This document shows, piece after piece, positions 17,986-29,600 of a stretch of 64,000 nucleotides of DNA. Each line of letters opens with the position of its first letter. Within the stretch, counting starts at the first letter, position 1. Made by a program: the position numbers and the translations under genes. The DNA is from Siphonodentalium dalli (taxonomy: Eukaryota > Mollusca > Scaphopoda > Gadilida > Siphonodentaliidae): positions 5,146,001 to 5,210,000 of the forward strand of contig CP136062.1 of NCBI GenBank assembly GCA_032622095.1, in the 5' to 3' direction. The notes beneath the pieces are model-generated. The model searched no databases, had not been told where the DNA came from, and saw nothing but the letters and a program-made list of their open reading frames with translations.

Positions 17986-19696
17986 CTGGACACTTTTGCA
18001 ACCCTTATTACTCGAAAAGTACCAGGAGTAGCACACTAAAACTTGGTACGTATCTTGGGATCAAAGAGTTGTATGCCATCGTCGCATAACGAATATTGTC
18101 CGCGTTTTCCCCGAGGAGTTATCTCCCTTTATTTGAAAAAATGTCATTTTATTATCTCGGAAATTATAAGAAGCAGAGCATCGAAAATTAGACCGTATGC
18201 ACATCTCGATATGCACTACTGCCCACGGGCATAAAAACTTGGGTCCGCCCTTTCCCTGAAGAGTTACCGCCCATAGTTGGCAAACCTCTATTTTATTGTA
18301 CTCTGTTGTCCTCCCGTATCATTCCAGATAACTGTATTTGGTTTTTGTAGTCGTGTTGACCGTTGTCAGCTTAGTCCGAGGAAGAAAATTTGACAGGGTT
18401 GGACATATATTTTTACACTGGGGTGGGGGCAATATTTTCGCAATTTTTTTTTATTATTGACATTCATCTATTTAAGTATGTAGATTCCCTGAACGAAAAC
18501 AAACCCATACCGGAAAAAAATTTTGTAATCCGAGAAGAAATGCAAGAGTTACGGGCCCTCAAAGTTTGCAAGTGTCGGTCCCATGTGCTTGTGACCCTAT
18601 CTCCTCCGAAGATGTCGAACTTTGGATGTCGTCTGATATCCCAGTGCGTGCGGTCTGAAGAGAGCACGCGATGGGCCAAATTTTGCCAGTGTCGGTTCAG
18701 TGTTGTGGGTCAGGGGAGGGGTGGTCCGGGGTACCAATTTTGTATTCTTCTCCGAATCGGATGAAACTTGGAATATAACATCCATACCCCCAACCGATCT
18801 AGAAACTGAAAGAATTTCGAAAATTCATTGAAAAATGTCAGAGTTGTGGGCCTTCAAACAATGCAAATTTGGCCCCATATGCTTGTGATCACATCTCCTC
18901 CGAAGATGTCAAACTTTGGATGTCAACTGATACGCCAATGCGTGCGGTCTGAAGAGAGCACGCGATGAGCCAAATTTTGCCAGTGTCGGTTCAGTGTTGT
19001 GGGTCAGGGGAGGGGTGGTCCGGGGTACCAAAATTTATTTCGTCTCCGAATCATATGAAACTTGATATATAACATATACCATACACGTTGATCATAAAAC
19101 TGAAAACAGATTGTAAATCCGTTAAAAAATGGCGGAGATTTGGGCCCTCAAACTTTGAATGTGGGCCCGTATTCTTTCCAATAAACAAAATGTTATTCGT
19201 CTCTGAATCAGACAAAATTTATAACAAATAATCAATGTAAGTAGCTGATCACAATACTCAAAACAATTTTTAAATCCATTGGAAAATAACGGAGTTACGG
19301 GCTCTCAAAATTCGCATTTTGGGCCGGGTTTGACTATTTCCCAATCCCGTCACCCAATTTCGAGGCAGGGGTGGGGTCACTCCCAAACACTTGAGATCAA
19401 CCCACACATGTTAAGGGAAAGATATAATCATCCTAATTCATATTTTCCGTCCCTTAACTGCGATTTATTGAGCTCATGATTTGCCCTATTATTATACTTC
19501 CATGGTGTAACCAAGGAAGTATATTGTTTTTCTACTGCGGCCGTTTTCTGTTTAATTGGAAATACTCAGAAACTAATGGGAGGAGGACCGCGAAATCTCT
19601 AGCGAATGTAGGCATCTAAGGTCTACTAAAAATAATGCTATCCGGATGTTGGTCCAATATATTTTGACAGAGTTATGGCCCTTTTTCGATTATTTT

Positions 19697-19730
<34 letters not shown>
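17985..19730. repeat. Type A satellite monomer A1 (1746 bp)
   Basis: The monomer is defined from ACTGGACACTTTTGCAACCC to the end of the (ATT)n tract. Order: head (about 0.5 kb, with TCGTCGCATAACGAATATTG and TTGACAGGGTTGGACATAT); two G-rich subrepeats starting at GGGCCCTCAAAG-like strings; a shorter subrepeat with GCTTTCCAATAA-type sequence; then the 0.22-kb tail with hairpin TACTTCC..GGAAGTA; then (ATT)n. Near-identical to the overlapping part of A0. Confidence 0.95.
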
Positions 19731-19731
<1 letters not shown>

Positions 19732-20442
19732 CTGGACACTTTTGCAACCCTTATTACTCGAAAAGTACCAGGAGTAGCACACTAAAACTTGGTACGTATC
19801 TTGGGATCAAAGAGTTGTATGCCATCGTCGCATAACGAATATTGTCCGCGTTTTCCCCGAGGAGTTATCTCCCTTTATTTGAAAAAATGTCATTTTATTA
19901 TCTCGGAAATTATAAGAAGCAGAGCATCGAAAATTAGACCGTATGCACATCTCGATATGCACTACTGCCCACGGGCATAAAAACTTGGGTCCGCCCTTTC
20001 CCTGAAGAGTTACCGCCCATAGTTGGCAAACCTCTATTTTATTGTACTCTGTTGTCCTCCCGTATCATTCCAGATAACTGTATTTGGTTTTTGTAGTCGT
20101 GTTGACCGTTGTCAGCTTAGTCCGAGGAAGAAAATTTGACAGGGTTGGACATATATTTTTACACTGGGGTGGGGGCAATATTTTCGCAATTTTTTTTTAT
20201 TATTGACATTCATCTATTTAAGTATGTAGATTCCCTGAACGAAAACAAACCCATACCGGAAAAAAATTTTGTAATCCGAGAAGAAATGCAAGAGTTACGG
20301 GCCCTCAAAGTTTGCAAGTGTCGGTCCAGTAGTGTGGGTCAGGGGAGGGGTGGTCTGCGGTACCAATTTTTAATTCTTCTCCGAATCATATGAAATTTGG
20401 GATATAACAGAAATATGTCTATCCAAATGTAATTCGCGAACT

Positions 20443-20862
20443 ATGAACGAATGTTGTACAAGCTCACATCTCATTCCCCAAACTATCCGTTACTTATTCA
20501 TAAAAGTCATATTATGCTACACGCGAAACGGAGATAACTTTTGGGGAATCCAGAGTCCAAAACGGATCGAAATCGCCCTGTTCCAGAAAAGTCGTTCATT
20601 TTGTTTTCACTTTTTGAAAAAGGCTCCAATATTTCAACCAAAACTTTTGGACTTAGAACGTTATTTTTTTCTCAGTCAAGTGAAAAGAGCTCTTCAAAAT
20701 AATTCCGCTTATATATATAATATATATTATCTATATATACGCCAAAAATTTGTCACTCCCCTCTCTCCTTCCTCCGGCTACCCCATCCCCCGTGGGATGG
20801 AACCTACCTCCGATTCGAATACACCCGTCTTGCCGCGGACCAGTCTCAATCGTCTACCATAG
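20443..20862 (+). other. Repeated open frame of L units, probably noncoding
   Basis: An ATG-started 139-codon frame, present also at 33003-33428 and 39972-40391 with a different C-terminus in L2. Its middle is a TATATA stretch and its composition is repeat-like. The L2 copy changes frame end through point changes, with no sign of codon constraint. It is listed so the reader knows the frame exists; I do not regard it as a gene. Confidence 0.15.
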
Positions 20863-21181
20863 AACTGATAGAACGCCCGTCGAATTCCAACAATCATTTC
20901 CAGAGTGGTATATTGGTATGAGTACATATCGGAGCCGTTATAAAGCAAATAACTTGGATTTTAATATAAACCCACCTATTCGTAAATTGTGTAGCCCATG
21001 GTGTGTGGTAAATTATCATTTTATCGTGTAGAGTGTGTCATGAGCTATCTGCGTGCGTGCATTTCACTTTTGTATTTTCTTTCGCATCTTCAACGCATTG
21101 CATATCATATACAACCAAACAAAATACAAACATTACATTAATTTGGTCAAACAAGCCTTCGTTATACGGTGTATATTTCTA

Positions 21182-21415
21182 CTAACGTAATGACGACGTA
21201 TAGCCAATTATTCCGTTTGCGATAACAACGATAAACACATAGAAACATGCAAACATCATCAGTTTCGTAAGATCAATTTGTATATTGTTATAAACCGTAG
21301 TATACTGCTGATAGACATTCAATTCTTTCCGTGAGTATATGTCTGCCGAATTGGAAATGACTCCTTTTATACTTTCGCAAACTAAAACACCACTGATAGT
21401 TTCGTACTCCGTCAT
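21182..21415 (-). CDS. Candidate 77-residue membrane protein in L1
   Basis: A minus-strand ATG frame. The N-terminal 50 residues are polar (MTEYETISGVLVCESIKGV start) and are followed by one strongly hydrophobic segment of about 20 residues (LMMFACFYVFIVVIANGIIG) and a short polar tail: the layout of a single-pass tail-anchored protein. An identical copy is in L3 at 40711-40944. L2 keeps only the C-terminal part, and the one codon change seen there is synonymous (GCAAAC to GCAAAT). No family is recognised. Coding status is uncertain; it could be chance. Confidence 0.25.
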   Translation of the reverse strand: MTEYETISGVLVCESIKGVISNSADIYSRKELNVYQQYTTVYNNIQIDLTKLMMFACFYVFIVVIANGIIGYTSSLR

Positions 21416-21439
21416 TTAAGTCTTGTCAAAAAAGCAAAC

Positions 21440-21733
21440 GTGAAACAACCGCTCATTATTCCTACCATAAAGGAATCTACTTATAGAGAACGCTCTTTTC
21501 TGTTCGATTACGTTCAAACTATTTGTGTGTTGTTGTTAATCACTCATTATATTCTTCGGACCGAACGTTCATTAAGCGCGCTTCATGTTATATATGCGAA
21601 AACCGACCCACGTGTTTATTGTTTTATATCCGATTCAATAACACATTTTACATTATCTTTAGTTTGGTATTATTCGTATTTGATGATTAAAATATACCAA
21701 AACATGTTAAAAATAAAAAATACAAAAAGATAA
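21440..21733 (+). other. Divergent open frame opposite the 77-residue ORF
   Basis: An open frame from at least 21386 to 21733 without an upstream ATG (GTG at 21440). Its first 70 codons look protein-like (for example RERSFLFDYVQTICVLLL), but its end lies in the tRNA-like tandem repeat, so the C-terminus is repeat-derived. A copy is at 40969-41262. It may be a decayed exon. Confidence 0.18.
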
Positions 21734-22175
21734 TTTGACGGGATTCGAACTCACGTCGCAATAAAACACAAACTGAAGGTTTGACGCTCTCACCTCTGGG
21801 CTACGCACGGCGCTGTTAATTTATAAGAAAATATATTAGTATTAAATATATAGGCATATAACTGTGTATATTTAAACTTTATATTCAAATTGATTGAAAT
21901 CGAATATAAAAAGCATCTTTACATTATCTTTAGTTTGGTATTATTCGTATTTGATGATTAAAATACACCAAAACATGTTAAAAATAAAAAATAAAAAAAG
22001 ATAATTTGACGGGATTCGAACTCACGTCGCAATAAAACACAAACTGAGGGTTTGACGCTCTCACCACTGGTCTACGGACTGCGCTGTTAATTTATAAGAA
22101 AATATATTAGTATTAAATATATAGGCATATAACTGTGTATATTTAAACTGTATATCCAAACTGATTGAAATGCGT
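21660..22175 (-). repeat. Two tandem 270-bp repeats with tRNA-like heads (L1)
   Basis: Minus-strand tRNA-like segments at 21735-21812 and 22005-22084, period 270 bp. They have a D-arm/A-box like TAGCCCAGAGGTGAGAGC, an anticodon-arm-like TCAAA..TTTGT stem and a B box GTTCGAATCCC. The loop triplet would be TTC or CTC, but T33 is missing, the T stem is poor and the acceptor strands do not pair. These are tRNA-derived repeats or pseudogenes, not working tRNA genes. An AT-rich body separates the heads. Confidence 0.65.
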
Positions 22176-22854
22176 GACTATATATATATACCCCTTTCCG
22201 CTATACGGGGAACAGGAAAATGCACCTATTCTTCCCACCAAATCCAAAAGGGCTAATTAAAGAGCAAGGTAATGTAGCAGGTACATTTGGATATTCTATT
22301 CACGCCCCCCCCCCCAAATCTTGACCGCTATACTTCAAATTCAAACATCGAGATAATTTTTTTTGACGAGTACATCTGATAGCTAGTGTTCACGCGCATC
22401 TAGAGCGCAATTTTCTAATTTTCAGATGGAACGGTTTACTCGTGACAACGCTATATATCATAAATATGTATACTTCTGTAGTCTATCACTAGCCGATTTT
22501 TAGCCCCAAATCCAAACGGGCCGATGTAGGAGCGAGTTTAATGCGGTGGTACATAAGCCGGTATACTGTAGGTATGACTCTAAAATTTGACCTCTCTAAT
22601 ATAAACGCAACCTGCTCAAGGGAGTGTTTGTGTCGGGTGGGTTCAGATTTGGAAAATTCCACCGAAGATCAAATGGGCAAAATTACTCCGAAAATCATAT
22701 ATTGAGATAAAAACTTTTCGATGAGTGGATGTGATAAGTAGTATATATACGCAAGATTAGTACACTTTTTAATAATTTATATTGAACGGTTTAACCCTGG
22801 TAGCGTATAACGTTGTGACGGGTGATATATATTACTCAAATTCAAACCCTCTCT

Positions 22855-22870
22855 TCATGACGCAAATTCA
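22855..22870. repeat. SINE target-site duplication, 5' copy
   Basis: TCATGACGCAAATTCA, repeated exactly at 23191-23206. The unoccupied single copy is at 35103-35118 (L2) and 42386-42401 (L3). Confidence 0.95.
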
Positions 22871-23162
22871 GGGGCCTCGGTGGCTCAATCGGTTAGGGGT
22901 ACAACTCCAAGCCGTTTCGCCTTCCAGCGCTGGCGATAAGGGTTCAAATCCACATGTTTCCATCGTGGACTTTGTAACTCGAAATCGTTATCTGGGAAAG
23001 TTGTCAGTTACTTGCCGATGGCCGGTGGTTTGCCGCACATGGTCGACGAGTTTATCAGCCATTGAAATCACTGTTAGATTAGCCGTAAGTGTGCGGATTT
23101 CCTCCACCATTAAAACTGGCAATGTCGTGATATGGCCTTAGTGGCTAAAGCGACATAAAACC

Positions 23163-23190
<28 letters not shown>
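22871..23190 (+). mobile_element. tRNA-derived SINE with (AATC)n tail
   Basis: A 320-bp element. The tRNA-related head has A box TGGCTCAATCGGTTA (22881-22895) and B box GGTTCAAATCC (22941-22951). A conserved-looking central domain has GCCGGTGGTTTGCCGCACATGG and TGCGGATTTCCTCCACCATT-type strings. The 3' end is GATATGGCCTTAGTGGC..AAAACCCC followed by (AATC)n. The layout resembles the central-domain SINEs known from molluscs and other invertebrates. It is transcribed by RNA polymerase III and mobilised by a LINE in trans. Perfect 16-bp target duplications show recent insertion. Confidence 0.93.
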
Positions 23191-23194
<4 letters not shown>

Positions 23195-23206
23195 GACGCA
23201 AATTCA
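23191..23206. repeat. SINE target-site duplication, 3' copy
   Basis: TCATGACGCAAATTCA directly after the AATC tail. Confidence 0.95.
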
Positions 23207-23289
23207 AACGGACTTAGCAAGAAGCAAGGCAAATGCATGAATATGCTCACCGATATACTATATAGGTATGTCCGCTCTACTGTAAAAGT

Positions 23290-23560
23290 AACCTATTGTC
23301 ACGATTTGACCTGTCCAAAACACTCCCCGGACAAAAGTTTTCCTAGGTATAAAATTTCGTCGAAATCCGATCGTTTTACTCGATTTGACCTTGAACTTAC
23401 CATTTCGAATGTCAATGTCAGGTCGGGGTCACGACTTGACCCGCCCAAAAGACTCCCCGGACAAAAGTACACCTAGGTATCAAATTTCGTGGAAATCCGC
23501 ATGTTTTACCCGATTTGACCTTCGATTGACCATTTTGAAGGTCAGGTCGGGACGGGATGG
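23290..23560. repeat. 130-bp GTCACG/TTGACC repeat in L1, two copies plus (GGGAT)n
   Basis: Same family as 540-812. CCTAGGTAT at 23342 and 23472 gives the 130-bp period. It is followed by a short GGGAT run and by the inverted pair CCATGGAAGTA/TTCCATGG before the (ATT)n joint. Confidence 0.85.
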
Positions 23561-23630
23561 GATGGGATGGAATACCATGGAAGTATATCTGATTCCATGG
23601 AATCTGACCTCTAGTTATTATTATTATTAT

Positions 23631-26600
23631 ACTGGACACTTTTGCAACCCTTATTACTCGAAAAGTACCAGGAGTAGCACACTAAAACTTGGTACGTATC
23701 TTGGGATCAAAGAGTTGTATGCCATCGTCGCATAACGAATATTGTCCGCGTTTTCCCCGAGGAGTTATCTCCCTTTATTTGAAAAAATGTCATTTTATTA
23801 TCTCGGAAATTATAAGAAGCAGAGCATCGAAAATTAGACCGTATGCACATCTCGATATGCACTACTGCCCACGGGCATAAAAACTTGGGTCCGCCCTTTC
23901 CCTGAAGAGTTACCGCCCATAGTTGGCAAACCTCTATTTTATTGTACTCTGTTGTCCTCCCGTATCATTCCAGATAACTGTATTTGGTTTTTGTAGTCGT
24001 GTTGACCGTTGTCAGCTTAGTCCGAGGAAGAAAATTTGACAGGGTTGGACATATATTTTTACACTGGGGTGGGGGCAATATTTTCGCAATTTTTTTTTAT
24101 TATTGACATTCATCTATTTAAGTATGTAGATTCCCTGAACGAAAACAAACCCATACCGGAAAGGATTTTTGTAATCCGAGAAGAAATGCAAGAGTTACGG
24201 GCCCTCAAAGTTTGCAATTTGGTCCCATGTGCTTGTGACCCTATCTCCTCCGAAGATGTCGAACTTTGGATGTCGTCTGATATCCCAGTGCGTGCGGTCT
24301 GAAGAGAGCACGCGATGGGCCAAATTTTGCCAGTGTCGGTTCAGTGTTGTGGGTCAGGGGAGGGGTGGTCCGGGGTACCAATTTTGTATTCTTCTCCGAA
24401 TCGGATGAAACTTGGAATATAACATCCATACCGCCAACCGATCTAGAAACTGAAAGAATTTCGAAAATCCATTGAAAAATGTCAGAGTTGTGGGCCTTCA
24501 AACAATGCAAATTTGGCCCCATATGCTTGTGATCACATCTCCTCCGAAGATGTCAAACTTTGGATGTCAACTGATACGCCAATGCGTGCGGTCTGAAGAG
24601 AGCACGCGATGAGCCAAATTTTGCCAGTGTCGGTTCAGTGTTGTGGGTCAGGGGAGGGGTGGTCCGGGGTACCAAAATTTATTTCGTCTCCGAATCATAT
24701 GAAACTTGATATATAACATATACCATACACGTTGATCATAAAACTGAAAACAGATTGTAAATCCGTTAAAAAATGGCGGAGATTTGGGCCCTCAAACTTT
24801 GAATGTGGGCCCGTATTCTTTCCAATAAACAAAATGTTATTCGTCTCTGAATCAGACAAAATTTATAACAAATAATCAATGTAAGTAGCTGATCACAATA
24901 CTCAAAACAATTTTTAAATCCATTGGAAAATAACGGAGTTACGGGCTCTCAAAATTCGCATTTTGGGCCGGGTTTGACTATTTCCCAATCCCGTCACCCA
25001 ATTTCGAGGCAGGGGTGGGGTCACTCCCAAACACTTGAGATCAACCCACACATGTTAAGGGAAAGATATAATCATCCTAATTCATATTTTCCGTCCCTTA
25101 ACTGCGATTTATTGAGCTCATGATTTGCCCTATTATTATACTTCCATGGTGTAACCAAGGAAGTATATTGTTTTTCTACTGCGGCCGTTTTCTGTTTAAT
25201 TGGAAATACTCAGAAACTAATGGGAGGAGGACCGCGAAATCTCTAGCGAATGTAGGCATCTAAGGTCTACTAAAAATAATGCTATCCGGATGTTGGTCCA
25301 ATATATTTTGACAGAGTTATGGCCCTTTTTCGATTATTTTTCATTATTATTATTATTATTATACTGGACACTTTTGCAACCCTTATTACTCGAAAAGTAC
25401 CAGGAGTAGCACACTAAAACTTGGTACGTATCTTGGGATCAAAGAGTTGTATGCCATCGTCGCATAACGAATATTGTCCGCGTTTTCCCCGAGGAGTTAT
25501 CTCCCTTTATTTGAAAAAATGTCATTTTATTATCTCGGAAATTATAAGAAGCAGAGCATCGAAAATTAGACCGTATGCACATCTCGATATGCACTACTGC
25601 CCACGGGCATAAAAACTTGGGTCCGCCCTTTCCCTGAAGAGTTACCGCCCATAGTTGGCAAACCTCTATTTTATTGTACTCTGTTGTCCTCCCGTATCAT
25701 TCCAGATAACTGTATTTGGTTTTTGTAGTCGTGTTGACCGTTGTCAGCTTAGTCCGAGGAAGAAAATTTGACAGGGTTGGACATATATTTTTACACTGGG
25801 GTGGGGGCAATATTTTCGCAATTTTTTTTTATTATTGACATTCATCTATTTAAGTATGTAGATTCCCTGAACGAAAACAAACCCATACCGGAAAGGATTT
25901 TTGTAATCCGAGAAGAAATGCAAGAGTTACGGGCCCTCAAAGTTTGCAATTTGGTCCCATGTGCTTGTGACCCTATCTCCTCCGAAGATGTCGAACTTTG
26001 GATGTCGTCTGATATCCCAGTGCGTGCGGTCTGAAGAGAGCACGCGATGGGCCAAATTTTGCCAGTGTCGGTTCAGTGTTGTGGGTCAGGGGAGGGGTGG
26101 TCCGGGGTACCAATTTTGTATTCTTCTCCGAATCGGATGAAACTTGGAATATAACATCCATACCGCCAACCGATCTAGAAACTGAAAGAATTTCGAAAAT
26201 CCATTGAAAAATGTCAGAGTTGTGGGCCTTCAAACAATGCAAATTTGGCCCCATATGCTTGTGATCACATCTCCTCCGAAGATGTCAAACTTTGGATGTC
26301 AACTGATACGCCAATGCGTGCGGTCTGAAGAGAGCACGCGATGAGCCAAATTTTGCCAGTGTCGGTTCAGTGTTGTGGGTCAGGGGAGGGGTGGTCCGGG
26401 GTACCAAAATTTATTTCGTCTCCGAATCATATGAAACTTGATATATAACATATACCATACACGTTGATCATAAAACTGAAAACAGATTGTAAATCCGTTA
26501 AAAAATGGCGGAGATTTGGGCCCTCAAACTTTGAATGTGGGCCCGTATTCTTTCCAATAAACAAAATGTTATTCGTCTCTGAATCAGACAAAATTTATAA

Positions 26601-29600
26601 CAAATAATCAATGTAAGTAGCTGATCACAATACTCAAAACAATTTTTAAATCCATTGGAAAATAACGGAGTTACGGGCTCTCAAAATTCGCATTTTGGGC
26701 CGGGTTTGACTATTTCCCAATCCCGTCACCCAATTTCGAGGCAGGGGTGGGGTCACTCCCAAACACTTGAGATCAACCCACACATGTTAAGGGAAAGATA
26801 TAATCATCCTAATTCATATTTTCCGTCCCTTAACTGCGATTTATTGAGCTCATGATTTGCCCTATTATTATACTTCCATGGTGTAACCAAGGAAGTATAT
26901 TGTTTTTCTACTGCGGCCGTTTTCTGTTTAATTGGAAATACTCAGAAACTAATGGGAGGAGGACCGCGAAATCTCTAGCGAATGTAGGCATCTAAGGTCT
27001 ACTAAAAATAATGCTATCCGGATGTTGGTCCAATATATTTTGACAGAGTTATGGCCCTTTTTCGATTATTTTTCATTATTATTATTATTATTATACTGGA
27101 CACTTTTGCAACCCTTATTACTCGAAAAGTACCAGGAGTAGCACACTAAAACTTGGTACGTATCTTGGGATCAAAGAGTTGTATGCCATCGTCGCATAAC
27201 GAATATTGTCCGCGTTTTCCCCGAGGAGTTATCTCCCTTTATTTGAAAAAATGTCATTTTATTATCTCGGAAATTATAAGAAGCAGAGCATCGAAAATTA
27301 GACCGTATGCACATCTCGATATGCACTACTGCCCACGGGCATAAAAACTTGGGTCCGCCCTTTCCCTGAAGAGTTACCGCCCATAGTTGGCAAACCTCTA
27401 TTTTATTGTACTCTGTTGTCCTCCCGTATCATTCCAGATAACTGTATTTGGTTTTTGTAGTCGTGTTGACCGTTGTCAGCTTAGTCCGAGGAAGAAAATT
27501 TGACAGGGTTGGACATATATTTTTACACTGGGGTGGGGGCAATATTTTCGCAATTTTTTTTTATTATTGACATTCATCTATTTAAGTATGTAGATTCCCT
27601 GAACGAAAACAAACCCATACCGGAAAGGATTTTTGTAATCCGAGAAGAAATGCAAGAGTTACGGGCCCTCAAAGTTTGCAATTTGGTCCCATGTGCTTGT
27701 GACCCTATCTCCTCCGAAGATGTCGAACTTTGGATGTCGTCTGATATCCCAGTGCGTGCGGTCTGAAGAGAGCACGCGATGGGCCAAATTTTGCCAGTGT
27801 CGGTTCAGTGTTGTGGGTCAGGGGAGGGGTGGTCCGGGGTACCAATTTTGTATTCTTCTCCGAATCGGATGAAACTTGGAATATAACATCCATACCGCCA
27901 ACCGATCTAGAAACTGAAAGAATTTCGAAAATCCATTGAAAAATGTCAGAGTTGTGGGCCTTCAAACAATGCAAATTTGGCCCCATATGCTTGTGATCAC
28001 ATCTCCTCCGAAGATGTCAAACTTTGGATGTCAACTGATACGCCAATGCGTGCGGTCTGAAGAGAGCACGCGATGAGCCAAATTTTGCCAGTGTCGGTTC
28101 AGTGTTGTGGGTCAGGGGAGGGGTGGTCCGGGGTACCAAAATTTATTTCGTCTCCGAATCATATGAAACTTGATATATAACATATACCATACACGTTGAT
28201 CATAAAACTGAAAACAGATTGTAAATCCGTTAAAAAATGGCGGAGATTTGGGCCCTCAAACTTTGAATGTGGGCCCGTATTCTTTCCAATAAACAAAATG
28301 TTATTCGTCTCTGAATCAGACAAAATTTATAACAAATAATCAATGTAAGTAGCTGATCACAATACTCAAAACAATTTTTAAATCCATTGGAAAATAACGG
28401 AGTTACGGGCTCTCAAAATTCGCATTTTGGGCCGGGTTTGACTATTTCCCAATCCCGTCACCCAATTTCGAGGCAGGGGTGGGGTCACTCCCAAACACTT
28501 GAGATCAACCCACACATGTTAAGGGAAAGATATAATCATCCTAATTCATATTTTCCGTCCCTTAACTGCGATTTATTGAGCTCATGATTTGCCCTATTAT
28601 TATACTTCCATGGTGTAACCAAGGAAGTATATTGTTTTTCTACTGCGGCCGTTTTCTGTTTAATTGGAAATACTCAGAAACTAATGGGAGGAGGACCGCG
28701 AAATCTCTAGCGAATGTAGGCATCTAAGGTCTACTAAAAATAATGCTATCCGGATGTTGGTCCAATATATTTTGACAGAGTTATGGCCCTTTTTCGATTA
28801 TTTTTCATTATTATTATTATTATTATACTGGACACTTTTGCAACCCTTATTACTCGAAAAGTACCAGGAGTAGCACACTAAAACTTGGTACGTATCTTGG
28901 GATCAAAGAGTTGTATGCCATCGTCGCATAACGAATATTGTCCGCGTTTTCCCCGAGGAGTTATCTCCCTTTATTTGAAAAAATGTCATTTTATTATCTC
29001 GGAAATTATAAGAAGCAGAGCATCGAAAATTAGACCGTATGCACATCTCGATATGCACTACTGCCCACGGGCATAAAAACTTGGGTCCGCCCTTTCCCTG
29101 AAGAGTTACCGCCCATAGTTGGCAAACCTCTATTTTATTGTACTCTGTTGTCCTCCCGTATCATTCCAGATAACTGTATTTGGTTTTTGTAGTCGTGTTG
29201 ACCGTTGTCAGCTTAGTCCGAGGAAGAAAATTTGACAGGGTTGGACATATATTTTTACACTGGGGTGGGGGCAATATTTTCGCAATTTTTTTTTATTATT
29301 GACATTCATCTATTTAAGTATGTAGATTCCCTGAACGAAAACAAACCCATACCGGAAAGGATTTTTGTAATCCGAGAAGAAATGCAAGAGTTACGGGCCC
29401 TCAAAGTTTGCAATTTGGTCCCATGTGCTTGTGACCCTATCTCCTCCGAAGATGTCGAACTTTGGATGTCGTCTGATATCCCAGTGCGTGCGGTCTGAAG
29501 AGAGCACGCGATGGGCCAAATTTTGCCAGTGTCGGTTCAGTGTTGTGGGTCAGGGGAGGGGTGGTCCGGGGTACCAATTTTGTATTCTTCTCCGAATCGG

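Larger units (their letters stand above)
19731..23630. repeat. Composite satellite monomer L1 (3900 bp)
   Basis: Starts with the ordinary A head, then switches at GTGTCGGTCC (about 20326) to a different 3.3-kb block and ends in CTCTAGTTATTATTATTATT before the next A head. The block holds an open frame region (20443-20862), a divergent small ORF pair, two tRNA-like repeats, a poly-C run, a SINE and two copies of the 130-bp repeat. Without the SINE and its duplicated target it is 3564 bp, within 2 bp of L3. Confidence 0.93.

Noticed and set aside
21735-22084. Functional tRNA-Glu genes on the minus strand
   Set aside because: Acceptor strands do not pair, the T stem has mismatches, position 33 is not T and the variable region is too long. 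Treated as tRNA-derived repeats.
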